Source: Bacteroidales bacterium UBA3816 (GTDB taxonomy: Bacteria > Bacteroidota > Bacteroidia > Bacteroidales > P3). Taken from it: a DNA stretch of 30,832 nucleotides. The DNA is taken from positions 1 through 30,832 of the forward strand of contig DFDY01000071.1 of the NCBI GenBank assembly GCA_002368955.1. The letters run 5' to 3'. The notes under the pieces were generated by a model. That model did not search any database. It saw only the letters and a list, made by a program, of their open reading frames with translations, and had not been told where the DNA came from. The position numbers were made by a program, and so were the translations under genes. Positions 16,883 to 24,444 of the stretch are shown in pieces. Each line of letters starts with the position of its first letter. The stretch's first letter is position 1.

Positions 16883-18861
16883 GAAGAAAACGCCCTTGGT
16901 TAAGAACCAATAATATATATTTGTACTTATTGTATAAATCGCTACTGGCATTCTTTGTGCTGCTGGCAGCGCAAGCTTTTTTCTATCTAGACAATACAAG
17001 GATATTCAACGTGGACGGTTTCCACGAATGGATGGGTATCTTGTGGGGCAATATGGTCTTCGGCATTGCCACGATTGGGTGTATGCTGATGGCCTACTAT
17101 GCCTTGAACCTTATTCCCTTTAACTTCCGTTGGAACAGTCACTACCACCGATGGGTGGAGGTGGTGTTCTACTACCTGCCAGTGCTGGCCATGCTGGTGG
17201 CCGACATATGCGATTCGGCCTATTACCAGTATACCTACCGCCGCTTAAGCGGTGAAATATTCCGCTATCTGGGCATCAGTGGCAACATGGGGGCTTTGTG
17301 GCCGCACTTTGTGGTGGACTACTGGCATTCTACCCTTTTTGCCATCATCATCACCATCATCCTCTTTTGGTTAGGCGGGAAGGCAAAACTTCTGCCCCGC
17401 AACCGCTATCGCAAACATAAGGCCAACGACTTGGTGGGTCTGCTCCTTGGAGCTGCCTGTGTCGTCTTTCTCATCCGTGGCGGTTTTGGCAAGAACATCG
17501 AATGGCACGACACCACTAAGTACTGCCAGGCAAAGAACTGCGCGCTGGTGACCAACAGCGGCTACAACATTGTGCGTACCTTCAATGGCGGAACGCTGCA
17601 GGAAGTGAATTATATGGATGACCGCCAAGCCAAGGCTCTCTTCAATCCAGTCTTCGCTCCAGACAGCACTCTCGCCGGCACCCGCCCCGAGGCTTTCCAA
17701 GGCTGGGCCCCCAACGCAGGTCAATGGTGGCAACCCGACTCATTGGGACTCATCGGCAAGGAGCAATTGATGCACAAGAACGTAGTGGTCATCATACTGG
17801 AAAGTTTCTCGCAGGAATACATGGGCTGCTACAATAAGGGTATCATGCCCAGCTTCACCCCGTTCCTCGACTCACTCTACCAGCACAGCGTGGTCTATCA
17901 GGGCCGAGCCAATGGCAAGAAATCCATCGAAGGCATCCCTGCCGTGTTTGGTTCTATTCCCACCCTTATGACTTTCCCACTGATAATGAGCGACTACCGC
18001 GACGACAGCATGAATGCTTTGCCCAACGTGCTGCGCAGCAATGGCTACCACACCGCTTTCTTCCACGGGAGCTACAACGGGGTGATGAATTTCGACAAAT
18101 TGTGCCAGAAATTCGGTTTCAACGAGTACTATGGCATGAACGAGTATATGGCCGACCGCCACTCCAAAGAGAGTGACTATGACGGCTGTTGGGGCATATA
18201 CGACGAATTCTTTCTGCAATACATGGTGCGCAGGATGAGCACCTTCCGCCAGCCCTTCATGGCGGGCGTATTCACCCTCTCCTCCCACCACCCCTACACC
18301 ATGCAGCCAGGTCACGAGAACGACTTCAACGAGGGTCCCCACCCGCTGTGCCGCGTGGTAATGTACAGTGACAACGCACTGCGCAAATTCTTTGATGCCG
18401 CCCGAAAGACCGACTGGTATGAGAACACCATCTTTGTTATCACTGCCGACCACAGCGGCCAAGGCCTGAGCCGAGAGTACAACGATTACAACGGTTGGTA
18501 CCGCATACCCATGATGTTTTACATCCCCAAACACGAAGAATTCTTCGTTCCCCAATTCGGTCAGCAATGGAGCGTCCACAAGGTATACCCACGCCTGATG
18601 CAGCAGACCGATATTATGCCCACCCTGCTTGACTATCTAGGCATCCAGACCACCACTGTCTGCTTCGGCACCAGTGCCTTCCGCAATCCCGACATGGGAT
18701 GGCAGATTGCCTATGGCAACGGCTACTACCAACTGGAGACCAGCGACGGCAAGATTTCCGTCATCGGCCAAGAGAAAGAGGAGGGCAACGGCAACATAGA
18801 GCTGCTGAAGGCCATCGTGCAGCAGTATAACCACCGCCTCATCAACGACCAACTGAGATAG
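16879..18861 (+). CDS. LtaS/MdoB-like membrane sulfatase-fold transferase
   Basis: The 660-residue inner-membrane enzyme has about five N-terminal helices (near 13-35, 53-77, 93-112, 148-166, 187-201) and an extracytoplasmic alkaline-phosphatase/sulfatase domain from about 300. Metal and catalytic positions can be read by analogy with lipoteichoic acid synthase: Glu308 (in VVIILESFS), Ser349 in NGKKSIEGIPAV at the nucleophile position where LtaS has Thr, His396 (FFHGSYNG), His470-471 (SSHHPY), and Asp524-His525 (TADHS). The family transfers phosphoglycerol from phosphatidylglycerol, releasing diacylglycerol; the acceptor in Bacteroidota is unknown. Its ATG overlaps the gldB-like stop, and a diacylglycerol kinase gene follows 35 bp later. 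Related Bacteroidota proteins might instead transfer phosphoethanolamine. Confidence 0.85.
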   Translation: MRRKRPWLRTNNIYLYLLYKSLLAFFVLLAAQAFFYLDNTRIFNVDGFHEWMGILWGNMVFGIATIGCMLMAYYALNLIPFNFRWNSHYHRWVEVVFYYLPVLAMLVADICDSAYYQYTYRRLSGEIFRYLGISGNMGALWPHFVVDYWHSTLFAIIITIILFWLGGKAKLLPRNRYRKHKANDLVGLLLGAACVVFLIRGGFGKNIEWHDTTKYCQAKNCALVTNSGYNIVRTFNGGTLQEVNYMDDRQAKALFNPVFAPDSTLAGTRPEAFQGWAPNAGQWWQPDSLGLIGKEQLMHKNVVVIILESFSQEYMGCYNKGIMPSFTPFLDSLYQHSVVYQGRANGKKSIEGIPAVFGSIPTLMTFPLIMSDYRDDSMNALPNVLRSNGYHTAFFHGSYNGVMNFDKLCQKFGFNEYYGMNEYMADRHSKESDYDGCWGIYDEFFLQYMVRRMSTFRQPFMAGVFTLSSHHPYTMQPGHENDFNEGPHPLCRVVMYSDNALRKFFDAARKTDWYENTIFVITADHSGQGLSREYNDYNGWYRIPMMFYIPKHEEFFVPQFGQQWSVHKVYPRLMQQTDIMPTLLDYLGIQTTTVCFGTSAFRNPDMGWQIAYGNGYYQLETSDGKISVIGQEKEEGNGNIELLKAIVQQYNHRLINDQLR

Positions 18862-18896
18862 AACTAACCACTAAACCAATTAAGGAGATATTATTT

Positions 18897-19877
18897 ATGA
18901 AAAAAAGAATGCTTTTGATAGTCAACCCCATTTCGGGCGTTGGAAGACAAAGAAAGATAGAGCGGCTGCTCAAAGAGAACCTCAATCAGGACCTCTACGA
19001 CTACGAAGTGCGCTACACCGAACGTATCCACCATGGCGCAGAGTTGGCCCGGCAAGGCGCAGACGAGGGATTTGAAGTAATAGTGGCAGTGGGAGGCGAC
19101 GGCAGCATCAACGACGTTATCAAGGGCATCCACGGCACCGACACCACGCTGGGCATCATTCCCTGCGGCTCGGGCAACGGTCTGGCCCGCTGCATGAAGA
19201 TTCCGCTCACTCCGGCACTAGCCATCCGTGTCCTCAACCAGAACAACCAAGGCCTCATCGACACCATCACCCTCAACGACAAATACTACATTGCCAGCAT
19301 AGCCGGCGTGGGTTTCGATGCCTACATCGCCCGACTGATGCAGGCCGCCAAACTGCGCGGATTCTCAGCCTATCTCAACCTCATCCTGCGCGAATATCCT
19401 TCCTACAAGGAGAAAGACTACGGCCTGGTTATTGACGGCAAAGAGATACGCCGCAAGGCATGGTTCACCACCTTTGCCAACAGCAACCAATTCGGCTACA
19501 ACGCCGCCATTGCACCTCATGCCAAACTGGACGACGGCCTTATCGACATCAGCATTGTAGACAAGATACCCATCGAACATGTGCCCATCACTGGCCCGCT
19601 GGTCTACGCCAACCACTTTGAATTGAGCCAGCATGTGGAGATGTTCAAAGCCCACGAAATATGGGTCACCGGCAATGTGGACAAATGGGTCAACATAGAC
19701 GGCGAAGGAGAGAACGTGGGTGAAGAGCTCCACTTTGTCAACTACAAGCAGAGCCTGAAAATACTCAAGCGCGACATGAAACGCCCCCTCCGTCAGCACA
19801 ATCCGGGCGAAACTTTCCAGCTGGTTCAAGACCAGCTTCAGATGGTTCACGACCAACTTTTACCCAAAAAGAAATAG
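18897..19877 (+). CDS. Diacylglycerol/lipid kinase (DagK, YegS-like)
   Basis: The 326-residue soluble or membrane-associated kinase shows the DAGK catalytic domain: LLIVNPISGVGRQ at the start, the nucleotide-binding GGDG (66-69, followed by SINDVIKG), and PCGSGNGLAR. In the C-terminal lobe, GVGFDAYIARLM, SNQFGYNAAIAPHAKLDDG and an INIDGEG-type motif (VNIDGEGENVGEEL) complete the pattern. Expected reaction: ATP plus diacylglycerol, or a related lipid, to phosphatidate. It lies directly after the LtaS-like gene and before yciH (10-bp gap). The position suggests recycling of diacylglycerol released by the upstream enzyme, as DgkB does in Gram-positive bacteria; this is inference. A sphingoid-base substrate is also possible, since Bacteroidales make sphingolipids. 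Confidence 0.9.
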   Translation: MKKRMLLIVNPISGVGRQRKIERLLKENLNQDLYDYEVRYTERIHHGAELARQGADEGFEVIVAVGGDGSINDVIKGIHGTDTTLGIIPCGSGNGLARCMKIPLTPALAIRVLNQNNQGLIDTITLNDKYYIASIAGVGFDAYIARLMQAAKLRGFSAYLNLILREYPSYKEKDYGLVIDGKEIRRKAWFTTFANSNQFGYNAAIAPHAKLDDGLIDISIVDKIPIEHVPITGPLVYANHFELSQHVEMFKAHEIWVTGNVDKWVNIDGEGENVGEELHFVNYKQSLKILKRDMKRPLRQHNPGETFQLVQDQLQMVHDQLLPKKK

Positions 19878-19887
19878 CCACGCTGCC

Positions 19888-20220
19888 ATGTCCAAGAACA
19901 AAAACAAAGTGGGTGTGGTCTACTCAACCAACCCCGACTACCAATACCAATACGAGGGTGACGACGAAATCAGAGACACCCTCCCGCCGCAACAGCAGAA
20001 ACTGCACGTCCGTATGGAACGCAGCGGGCGAGGGGGCAAGACCGTTACCGTAGTAGACAACTTCGTAGGCCGCGACGACGATCTCAACGCCCTCGGCAAA
20101 ACCCTCAAAGTCAAATGTGGCGTAGGCGGCACTATCAAAGAGGGGCAAATCATCATCCAAGGCGACTTCCGTGAAAGGATTGTCGCCCTCTTGAGAGAGA
20201 TGGGGTACCCTGTAAAGTAA
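19888..20220 (+). CDS. yciH: YciH/SUI1 family translation factor
   Basis: The 110-residue protein carries the eIF1-like SUI1 fold at about 38-110: LHVRMERSGRGGKTVTVV, LGKTLKVKCGVGGTIKEG, IIIQGDFRERIVALL. The basic GRGGK and CGVGG turns are the family signature. The first 35 residues are polar and Tyr/Gln-rich. YciH is a non-essential initiation-fidelity factor, reported in E. coli to affect translation under stress. It closes the plus-strand cluster. Its stop is only 3 bp from the stop of the convergent NlpC/P60 gene, with no room for a separate terminator, so the 3' ends of the two transcripts probably overlap. Confidence 0.92.
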   Translation: MSKNKNKVGVVYSTNPDYQYQYEGDDEIRDTLPPQQQKLHVRMERSGRGGKTVTVVDNFVGRDDDLNALGKTLKVKCGVGGTIKEGQIIIQGDFRERIVALLREMGYPVK

Positions 20221-20223
20221 AAT

Positions 20224-20820
20224 CTACTCGTTCACTCGGCCTCCTTTATAGAAGTGCTTGGACCAATAGCTGTCGCCCAAGCGGCTGATGATGACGCCGC
20301 GGGAGGTGGAGGAGTGGGCAAAGATGCCGTCTTTTAAATAGATTCCCACATGTGACACCCGCCCTTTGCTATTGGTGAAGAAAACCAAGTCACCCTCTTT
20401 CAGTTCACTTTTTGAGATGAGCTCACAGTCGAGCTGCATGTCGTTGGCCACACGGTGAAGTGTCCTGTGATACACCTCTTGATAGATATTGCCAACAAAA
20501 CCAGAGCAGTCAACGCCCGACTTGCTGGTGCCGCCATATTGGTAAGGAGTGCCTATCCACGATTGGATGGCATTGTAGAGGGTTTCGTTGTCACCTTCTG
20601 TGCGTTCTAGGCCGAGGGCGTTGACGCGGCCTTCAGCCTTGGCCTCGTCCGAAGGGGTGGGCACATAAGGAACCTCCTTCACATATTCGTCTACATAGAG
20701 CTCTCCCAGTGAATAGTCTTCCTCTTCCAAATCGGTGGAGAGGAACCGCTTGACGGTGTCACAGGAAGCAAAGAGGAGGGTGGCAGCCAAAAGGAGGGTA
20801 AGCAGTCGTGGGGTGGTCAT
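20224..20820 (-). CDS. NlpC/P60 (C40) cell-wall hydrolase lipoprotein
   Basis: The 198-residue protein has a lipoprotein signal (lipobox LLFASC, Cys20 or near). After an acidic linker (about 30-75) comes a C40 endopeptidase domain at about 82-195. The catalytic residues are visible: Cys105 in VDCSGF, His157 in SHVGIY and His169 in FAHSS, in the order expected for the Cys-His-His triad. The GTPYQYGGTSKSG lead-in and ELKEGDLVFF are typical. It should cleave peptide stems of peptidoglycan in the periplasm. It follows divIC by 27 bp on the same strand, in a group with the MltD-like transglycosylase, which supports a cell-wall role. Confidence 0.93.
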   Translation of the reverse strand: MTTPRLLTLLLAATLLFASCDTVKRFLSTDLEEEDYSLGELYVDEYVKEVPYVPTPSDEAKAEGRVNALGLERTEGDNETLYNAIQSWIGTPYQYGGTSKSGVDCSGFVGNIYQEVYHRTLHRVANDMQLDCELISKSELKEGDLVFFTNSKGRVSHVGIYLKDGIFAHSSTSRGVIISRLGDSYWSKHFYKGGRVNE

Positions 20821-20847
20821 AACGATGGGATTCGGCGGAGTGGGATA

Positions 20848-21150
20848 TTATTTTTCGTCTTTGATGATGTATATGTCCTCGTCATCACGTTTCATGTAGT
20901 AGTGCTCGCGGCCATAGGCTTCGAGGGCTTCTTTGCTGCCAAAGAGGCTGACGGCTTCGAGGCTGTCTTGATGGATGTTCTCCTCAATGAGGCTGGCTTC
21001 CTTATTGAGGTCGTTGAGCTCATGTTTGAGCCGATGGATGACACGAACATTATTTTCTCCCAGAAAGAGGAAGAAAAGAAGGAAAATCAGCGTGGCGGCG
21101 ACATATTTGTTCTTGACGATTTTCCATAGTTTAGATAAAAATCTTTTCAT
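20848..21150 (-). CDS. DivIC/FtsB-like septum formation protein
   Basis: The 100-residue bitopic protein has a short basic cytoplasmic start, one membrane helix (about 17-30, YVAATLIFLLFFLFLG) and a coiled coil (about 36-65, LKHELNDLNKEASLIEENI). The C-terminal motif EALEAYGREHYYMKRDDEDIY matches the conserved end of DivIC/FtsB (Y-x-R-E-x-Y-x-M). It is expected at the divisome with FtsL and FtsQ homologues. The gene lies between mltD and the NlpC/P60 lipoprotein gene on the same strand. Confidence 0.9.
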   Translation of the reverse strand: MKRFLSKLWKIVKNKYVAATLIFLLFFLFLGENNVRVIHRLKHELNDLNKEASLIEENIHQDSLEAVSLFGSKEALEAYGREHYYMKRDDEDIYIIKDEK

Positions 21151-21201
21151 ATTGTGCTTACTTACATTTGATTAAAAATCGTTAGAAGGCTTCTCGTTCT
21201 G

Positions 21202-21233
21202 ATTTCTAAGTGGGGTGCCGACCACTTGGAATT
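21202..21233 (-). terminator. Hairpin between mltD and divIC
   Basis: ATTTCTAAGTGG (21202-21213) and CCACTTGGAATT (21222-21233) pair at 10 of 12 positions around an 8-nt loop, 25 nt downstream of the mltD stop on the minus strand. No U-run follows, so it may be an attenuator or RNA stabiliser rather than a strong terminator. Confidence 0.4.
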
Positions 21234-21258
21234 GTGAACTCAGAAAAAGAGCTGTTTC

Positions 21259-22539
21259 TTATCTCACTTTGATTCGCTGGCCATAGCGGATTTTGTCGGA
21301 CTTGAGGCCGTTGAGCTTTTTGAGCTTGCTAACGGTGGTGCCGTGCTTGGCAGCGATGGAGGTGAGGGTCTCACCCCTGCGCACCTTATGGTAGGAGGAG
21401 GGTTTAGCCGCATGGCGCGATTTGGCCACGGTAGGTGAGACAGAAGGGCGCTCTCCGTCCTGCATGGTAGGTGTGAAATGGACTCGGCGGCTGATGGAAT
21501 CTTCCGAAGCCAAGAATATGGAGTCGGCCCATGTGATGAGGTCGTTCATCTTGTCGGTGGGGAGACAGAGGGGATAGGAACCGTCTTCGCCAGGGATATA
21601 GTCGGCCCTGTACTGAGGGTTAAGAGTGCGGAGCTCTTCCATGTCAACGCCAGTGTATTTGTTGACATAGTGGAACATCATGTTGCGCTCGACCATGATG
21701 GTGTCGGTGCGCAGAGGGATGGCGACTCGATTGGGGTGCAAACCATGTTCGGGATAGAAATTCATGATGTAGGTGGCGGCGATGAAGGCTGGGATATAGC
21801 CGCGGGTTTCGCGGGGCAGGTAAGGGTAAATCTGCCAAAAATCGCGCTTACCGCCCGAGCGGGCAATGGCCTTGTTGATGTTGCCCGGGCCACAGTTATA
21901 GGCAGCAATGGCCAAATGCCAGTCGCCAAAAATGCGGTATAGGTCGTGGATATAGTGGGCGGCGGCATCGGAAGACTTGTAGGTGTCGCGGCGCTCGTCA
22001 ATGATAGAGTTGACCTCCAGGCCGTAGTTCTTGCCGGTGGTGTACATAAATTGCCAGAGTCCGGCGGCCCCGACGCGCGAGGTGGCCTGCGGGTTCATGG
22101 CCGACTCTACGATGGTGAGGTACTTCAACTCCTCGGGCACTTCAAATTTGGCAAGCGATTGCTCAAAGACAGGGAAATAGAATTCAGACAGGGAGAGCAT
22201 GACATCAAGGCGGGTTTTCATCCGGTTGAGATACATGCGGATATAGGAACGCACCTCTTTGTTGTAGGTCATCGGAATGACCGTATGGAGCGACTGCAGA
22301 CGGCGGGCAATGACGGTGTCGGGAATTTGGTCAAAGGCATAATCGGTGTTGATATTGGCTCTGTGGCGACGCGTGGTGGCCGCATATTTAGTCATAAGGA
22401 AGCTGTTGAGGAGGCTGTCGTAGTTGGAGACAAAGCGGTCGGCCATGTCGGCGGCTTCGGGATTGGTGGGAGTGAACTGGGCTTGGGCCACCGGACTCAG
22501 CAGCAGAAGGATTACAGCGATATGGCAAAAATGTTTCAT
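21259..22539 (-). CDS. mltD: MltD-like lytic transglycosylase with LysM
   Basis: The 426-residue protein, counted from the ATG at 22539, begins with a signal peptide (MKHFCHIAVILLLLSPVAQA). The frame remains open to 22689, but those 50 extra codons precede the signal and overlap the leader, so I reject them. A GH23 domain spans about 130-270: catalytic Glu145 in IVESAMNPQ, then GAAGLWQFMYTTG and AIAAYNCGPGNIN, with late YIPAFIAATYIMN. A C-terminal LysM module (about 382-426: HKVRRGETLTSIAAKHG, LKKLNGL) should bind peptidoglycan. It cleaves glycan strands, forming anhydromuramyl ends. No lipobox is seen, unlike E. coli MltD. It has a good promoter at 22704-22734. Confidence 0.93.
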   Translation of the reverse strand: MKHFCHIAVILLLLSPVAQAQFTPTNPEAADMADRFVSNYDSLLNSFLMTKYAATTRRHRANINTDYAFDQIPDTVIARRLQSLHTVIPMTYNKEVRSYIRMYLNRMKTRLDVMLSLSEFYFPVFEQSLAKFEVPEELKYLTIVESAMNPQATSRVGAAGLWQFMYTTGKNYGLEVNSIIDERRDTYKSSDAAAHYIHDLYRIFGDWHLAIAAYNCGPGNINKAIARSGGKRDFWQIYPYLPRETRGYIPAFIAATYIMNFYPEHGLHPNRVAIPLRTDTIMVERNMMFHYVNKYTGVDMEELRTLNPQYRADYIPGEDGSYPLCLPTDKMNDLITWADSIFLASEDSISRRVHFTPTMQDGERPSVSPTVAKSRHAAKPSSYHKVRRGETLTSIAAKHGTTVSKLKKLNGLKSDKIRYGQRIKVR

Positions 22540-22703
22540 AACTATTAATTCTATACATTGATAACACCCTCCGACGAAAAAACTCTCCCCAAAAATGGCC
22601 CTCCGTGGCAAAGGGATACAGAGGGATGAGGCAGCCGTATAGGCTCTCTTACACGGAAATGCAAATTCCGACAGTGGGCGGTCTCTCAATTATATTTAGG
22701 GTG

Positions 22704-22734
22704 CAAAAGTACACAAAAAATCTTTTATGGCAAA
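22704..22734 (-). promoter_or_regulatory. mltD promoter (TTTG-N19-TACTTTTG)
   Basis: On the minus strand, TTTG at 22734-22731 and TACTTTTG at 22711-22704 are separated by exactly 19 nt. This is an excellent match to the Bacteroidota sigma-ABfr -33/-7 pattern. Confidence 0.7.
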
Positions 22735-22868
22735 ATGAAAAGCCAATAGAGTTATCAACATTTTTTCCATCACCCGCACAATCATCTGGTATGAAGAACA
22801 TTAACAGATACCCGACAGTGGAAACATTTTTTTTTCAAAGCAAAGGCAGCTATAATCATTTTTTTTTG

Positions 22869-22876
22869 TATTTTTG
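22869..22876 (+). promoter_or_regulatory. -7 element for thioredoxin
   Basis: TATTTTTG followed by CAG fits TAnnTTTG, 37 nt before the thioredoxin ATG. A matching -33 element is not clear. The leader is short and A-rich, usual for Bacteroidota genes without a Shine-Dalgarno sequence. Confidence 0.5.
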
Positions 22877-22913
22877 CAGACGGAAAAATAATTAAAAATA
22901 AAAACTATACGAC

Positions 22914-23228
22914 ATGGAAATCAACATCACAGAACAAAACTTCGACGAGATTCTTGCTAACAACCCCGTCGTCATGGTCGATTTTGGTGCCACCTGGTGC
23001 GGTCCCTGCAAGGCCCTTGCCCCCATTGTAGAAGAAATTGCCAATGAGTATGAAGGCCGCTGTGCCGTGGGCAAGGCCGACGTAGAGGAGTGCCCTGCCA
23101 TCGCCGCCCGCTTCCGCATCCGCAATGTTCCCACCGTCCTCTTCTTCAAGAATGGCGAAATGAAGGACAAGAGCGTCGGCCTGGTCCAAAAATCCACCCT
23201 CACCGACAAAATCAACGCCCTGCTGTAA
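22914..23228 (+). CDS. trxA: Thioredoxin
   Basis: The 104-residue cytoplasmic disulfide reductase has the active site W28-C29-G30-P31-C32-K33 within VDFGATWCGPCK. The cis-Pro segment is RNVPTVLFFKNGE, the buried Asp is in VDFGA, and the C-terminal helix is STLTDKINALL. The length and motifs are those of a standard single-domain thioredoxin with no signal peptide. The DUF58 gene starts 10 bp after its stop, so the two are probably co-transcribed from the promoter at 22869. Confidence 0.95.
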   Translation: MEINITEQNFDEILANNPVVMVDFGATWCGPCKALAPIVEEIANEYEGRCAVGKADVEECPAIAARFRIRNVPTVLFFKNGEMKDKSVGLVQKSTLTDKINALL

Positions 23229-23238
23229 ACGGTAAGCC

Positions 23239-24177
23239 TTGTTCGAAGAACTAGAGAAATACAAATCGCTGGACTTCTATGCCCGCCAGATAGTCGAGGG
23301 GTTCCTCACCGGCCTGCATAGAAGTCCTTTCCACGGCTTCTCAGTCGAGTTTGCCGAACACCGCCAGTATACAACCGGCGAGTCAACACGCAACATCGAC
23401 TGGAAACTATACGGGCGCACCAACAAGCTCTTCGTCAAACGATTTGAGGAAGAGACCAACCTCCGCTGCCAGCTGGTGATTGACCACAGCGGCTCTATGT
23501 TTTTCCCCACCGAACAGCATGGCAACCTACAGCATCCCAACAAACTTACTTTTGCCTGCTACGCCGCCGCTGTGCTGAGCGAGCTGCTTGTGCGCCAGCG
23601 CGATGCTTTCGGCCTTTCGCTCCTCAGCGAGGGCATCGACCTGCAGACCGACTGCCGCAGCAGCCGCGTGCATCAGCAGTATCTCTTGAGCCTGCTGGAA
23701 AAGGAACTATTGCAGCCCACCCCCGACAAATTGGGCGACAAGGCCACCTCCAAAGGCACCCAGATAAGCGAGGCCCTGCACCTCACCGCCGAAAAGCTCC
23801 ACAAACGATCGCTCGTGGTCATCTTTACCGACGCTCTGGTCAAACCCGACGACCACGACCCCCTGATGGACGCCCTGCGACACCTGCGCCATGCCAAACA
23901 CGAAGTGATTCTGTTCCACACCCTTCACCATGGCCACGAACTCCTCTTTGACTATCCCAGCCGCCCCACCGAGTTCATCGACCTCGAAACCGGACGCCGC
24001 CTGAAGGTGAACCCCACCGAGGTAGCCGACAAGTATCGTCCGCTGATGGACCAATACACAAACAATATCAAGCAAAACGCAATTCGCTACCGCATCGATT
24101 ATCAACGGGTCGATATTGAACGAGGATTCGACCAGATAATGTTGCCATTCTTGCTCAAGCGCAGCCGCCACCTGTAG
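23239..24177 (+). CDS. DUF58 (vWA-like) protein
   Basis: The 312-residue protein has the DUF58 hallmark SVEFAEHRQYTTGESTRNID, then DWKLYGRTNKLFVKRFEEE. A von Willebrand A-like MIDAS loop D82-H-S84-G-S86 follows, with a later FTDAL strand. DUF58 proteins are commonly partners of MoxR ATPases in Bacteroidota batI-type loci; here no MoxR or BatA-D gene is present within the window. The start is TTG at 23239: a stop codon lies two codons upstream and no ATG precedes the conserved N-terminal helix. It is 10 bp downstream of trxA, an uncommon pairing. Confidence 0.87.
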   Translation: MFEELEKYKSLDFYARQIVEGFLTGLHRSPFHGFSVEFAEHRQYTTGESTRNIDWKLYGRTNKLFVKRFEEETNLRCQLVIDHSGSMFFPTEQHGNLQHPNKLTFACYAAAVLSELLVRQRDAFGLSLLSEGIDLQTDCRSSRVHQQYLLSLLEKELLQPTPDKLGDKATSKGTQISEALHLTAEKLHKRSLVVIFTDALVKPDDHDPLMDALRHLRHAKHEVILFHTLHHGHELLFDYPSRPTEFIDLETGRRLKVNPTEVADKYRPLMDQYTNNIKQNAIRYRIDYQRVDIERGFDQIMLPFLLKRSRHL

Positions 24178-24252
24178 AGACTTCCGTCTGTCATATTCTA
24201 CTCTCAAAAGGTTCGCTTGGGTACAATTCCAACACCATTTTCACGCCCCTAA

Positions 24253-24291
24253 GGCCCCTCTAGGGCCAAGAAAAAGGCATTAAAAGGCATT
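24253..24291. repeat. Small hairpin plus tandem 10-mer
   Basis: GGCCC (24253-24257) and GGGCC (24263-24267) form a 5-bp hairpin. It is followed by two tandem copies of AAAAGGCATT (24272-24281, 24282-24291) in the gap between the DUF58 and butyrate kinase genes. No U-run follows the stem directly. A role in ending the trxA-DUF58 transcript is possible but weakly supported. Confidence 0.4.
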
Positions 24292-24362
24292 CTTTTTGCA
24301 CTCATTTTCACACAAATAACAAATTTTGTGAATAAATTTTACTAAAAGTGCAATTTTATATA

Positions 24363-24392
24363 TTGTCAATTAATATTTTTTTTATATCTTTG
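24363..24392 (+). promoter_or_regulatory. buk promoter (TTG-N19-TATCTTTG)
   Basis: TTG at 24363-24365 and TATCTTTG at 24385-24392 are spaced by 19 nt, fitting the Bacteroidota promoter consensus. The leader to the buk ATG is about 45 nt, A-rich, with no Shine-Dalgarno sequence. Confidence 0.7.
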
Positions 24393-24444
24393 CAATCTAA
24401 AAAAGAAGATTAATAATAACAAATAACATTCCACTAAAATACAC

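Larger units (their letters stand above)
22540..22913. promoter_or_regulatory. Divergent mltD/trx control region
   Basis: 374 bp without a gene. It holds the mltD promoter (22704-22734) with a leader of about 160 nt, and the thioredoxin -7 element (22869-22876). Several T- and A-runs lie between them. I found no strong hairpin or known riboswitch in the long mltD leader. Confidence 0.6.

Noticed and set aside
22540..22689. N-terminal extension of the MltD frame
   Set aside because: The extra 50 codons precede a good signal peptide and fall in the predicted leader.
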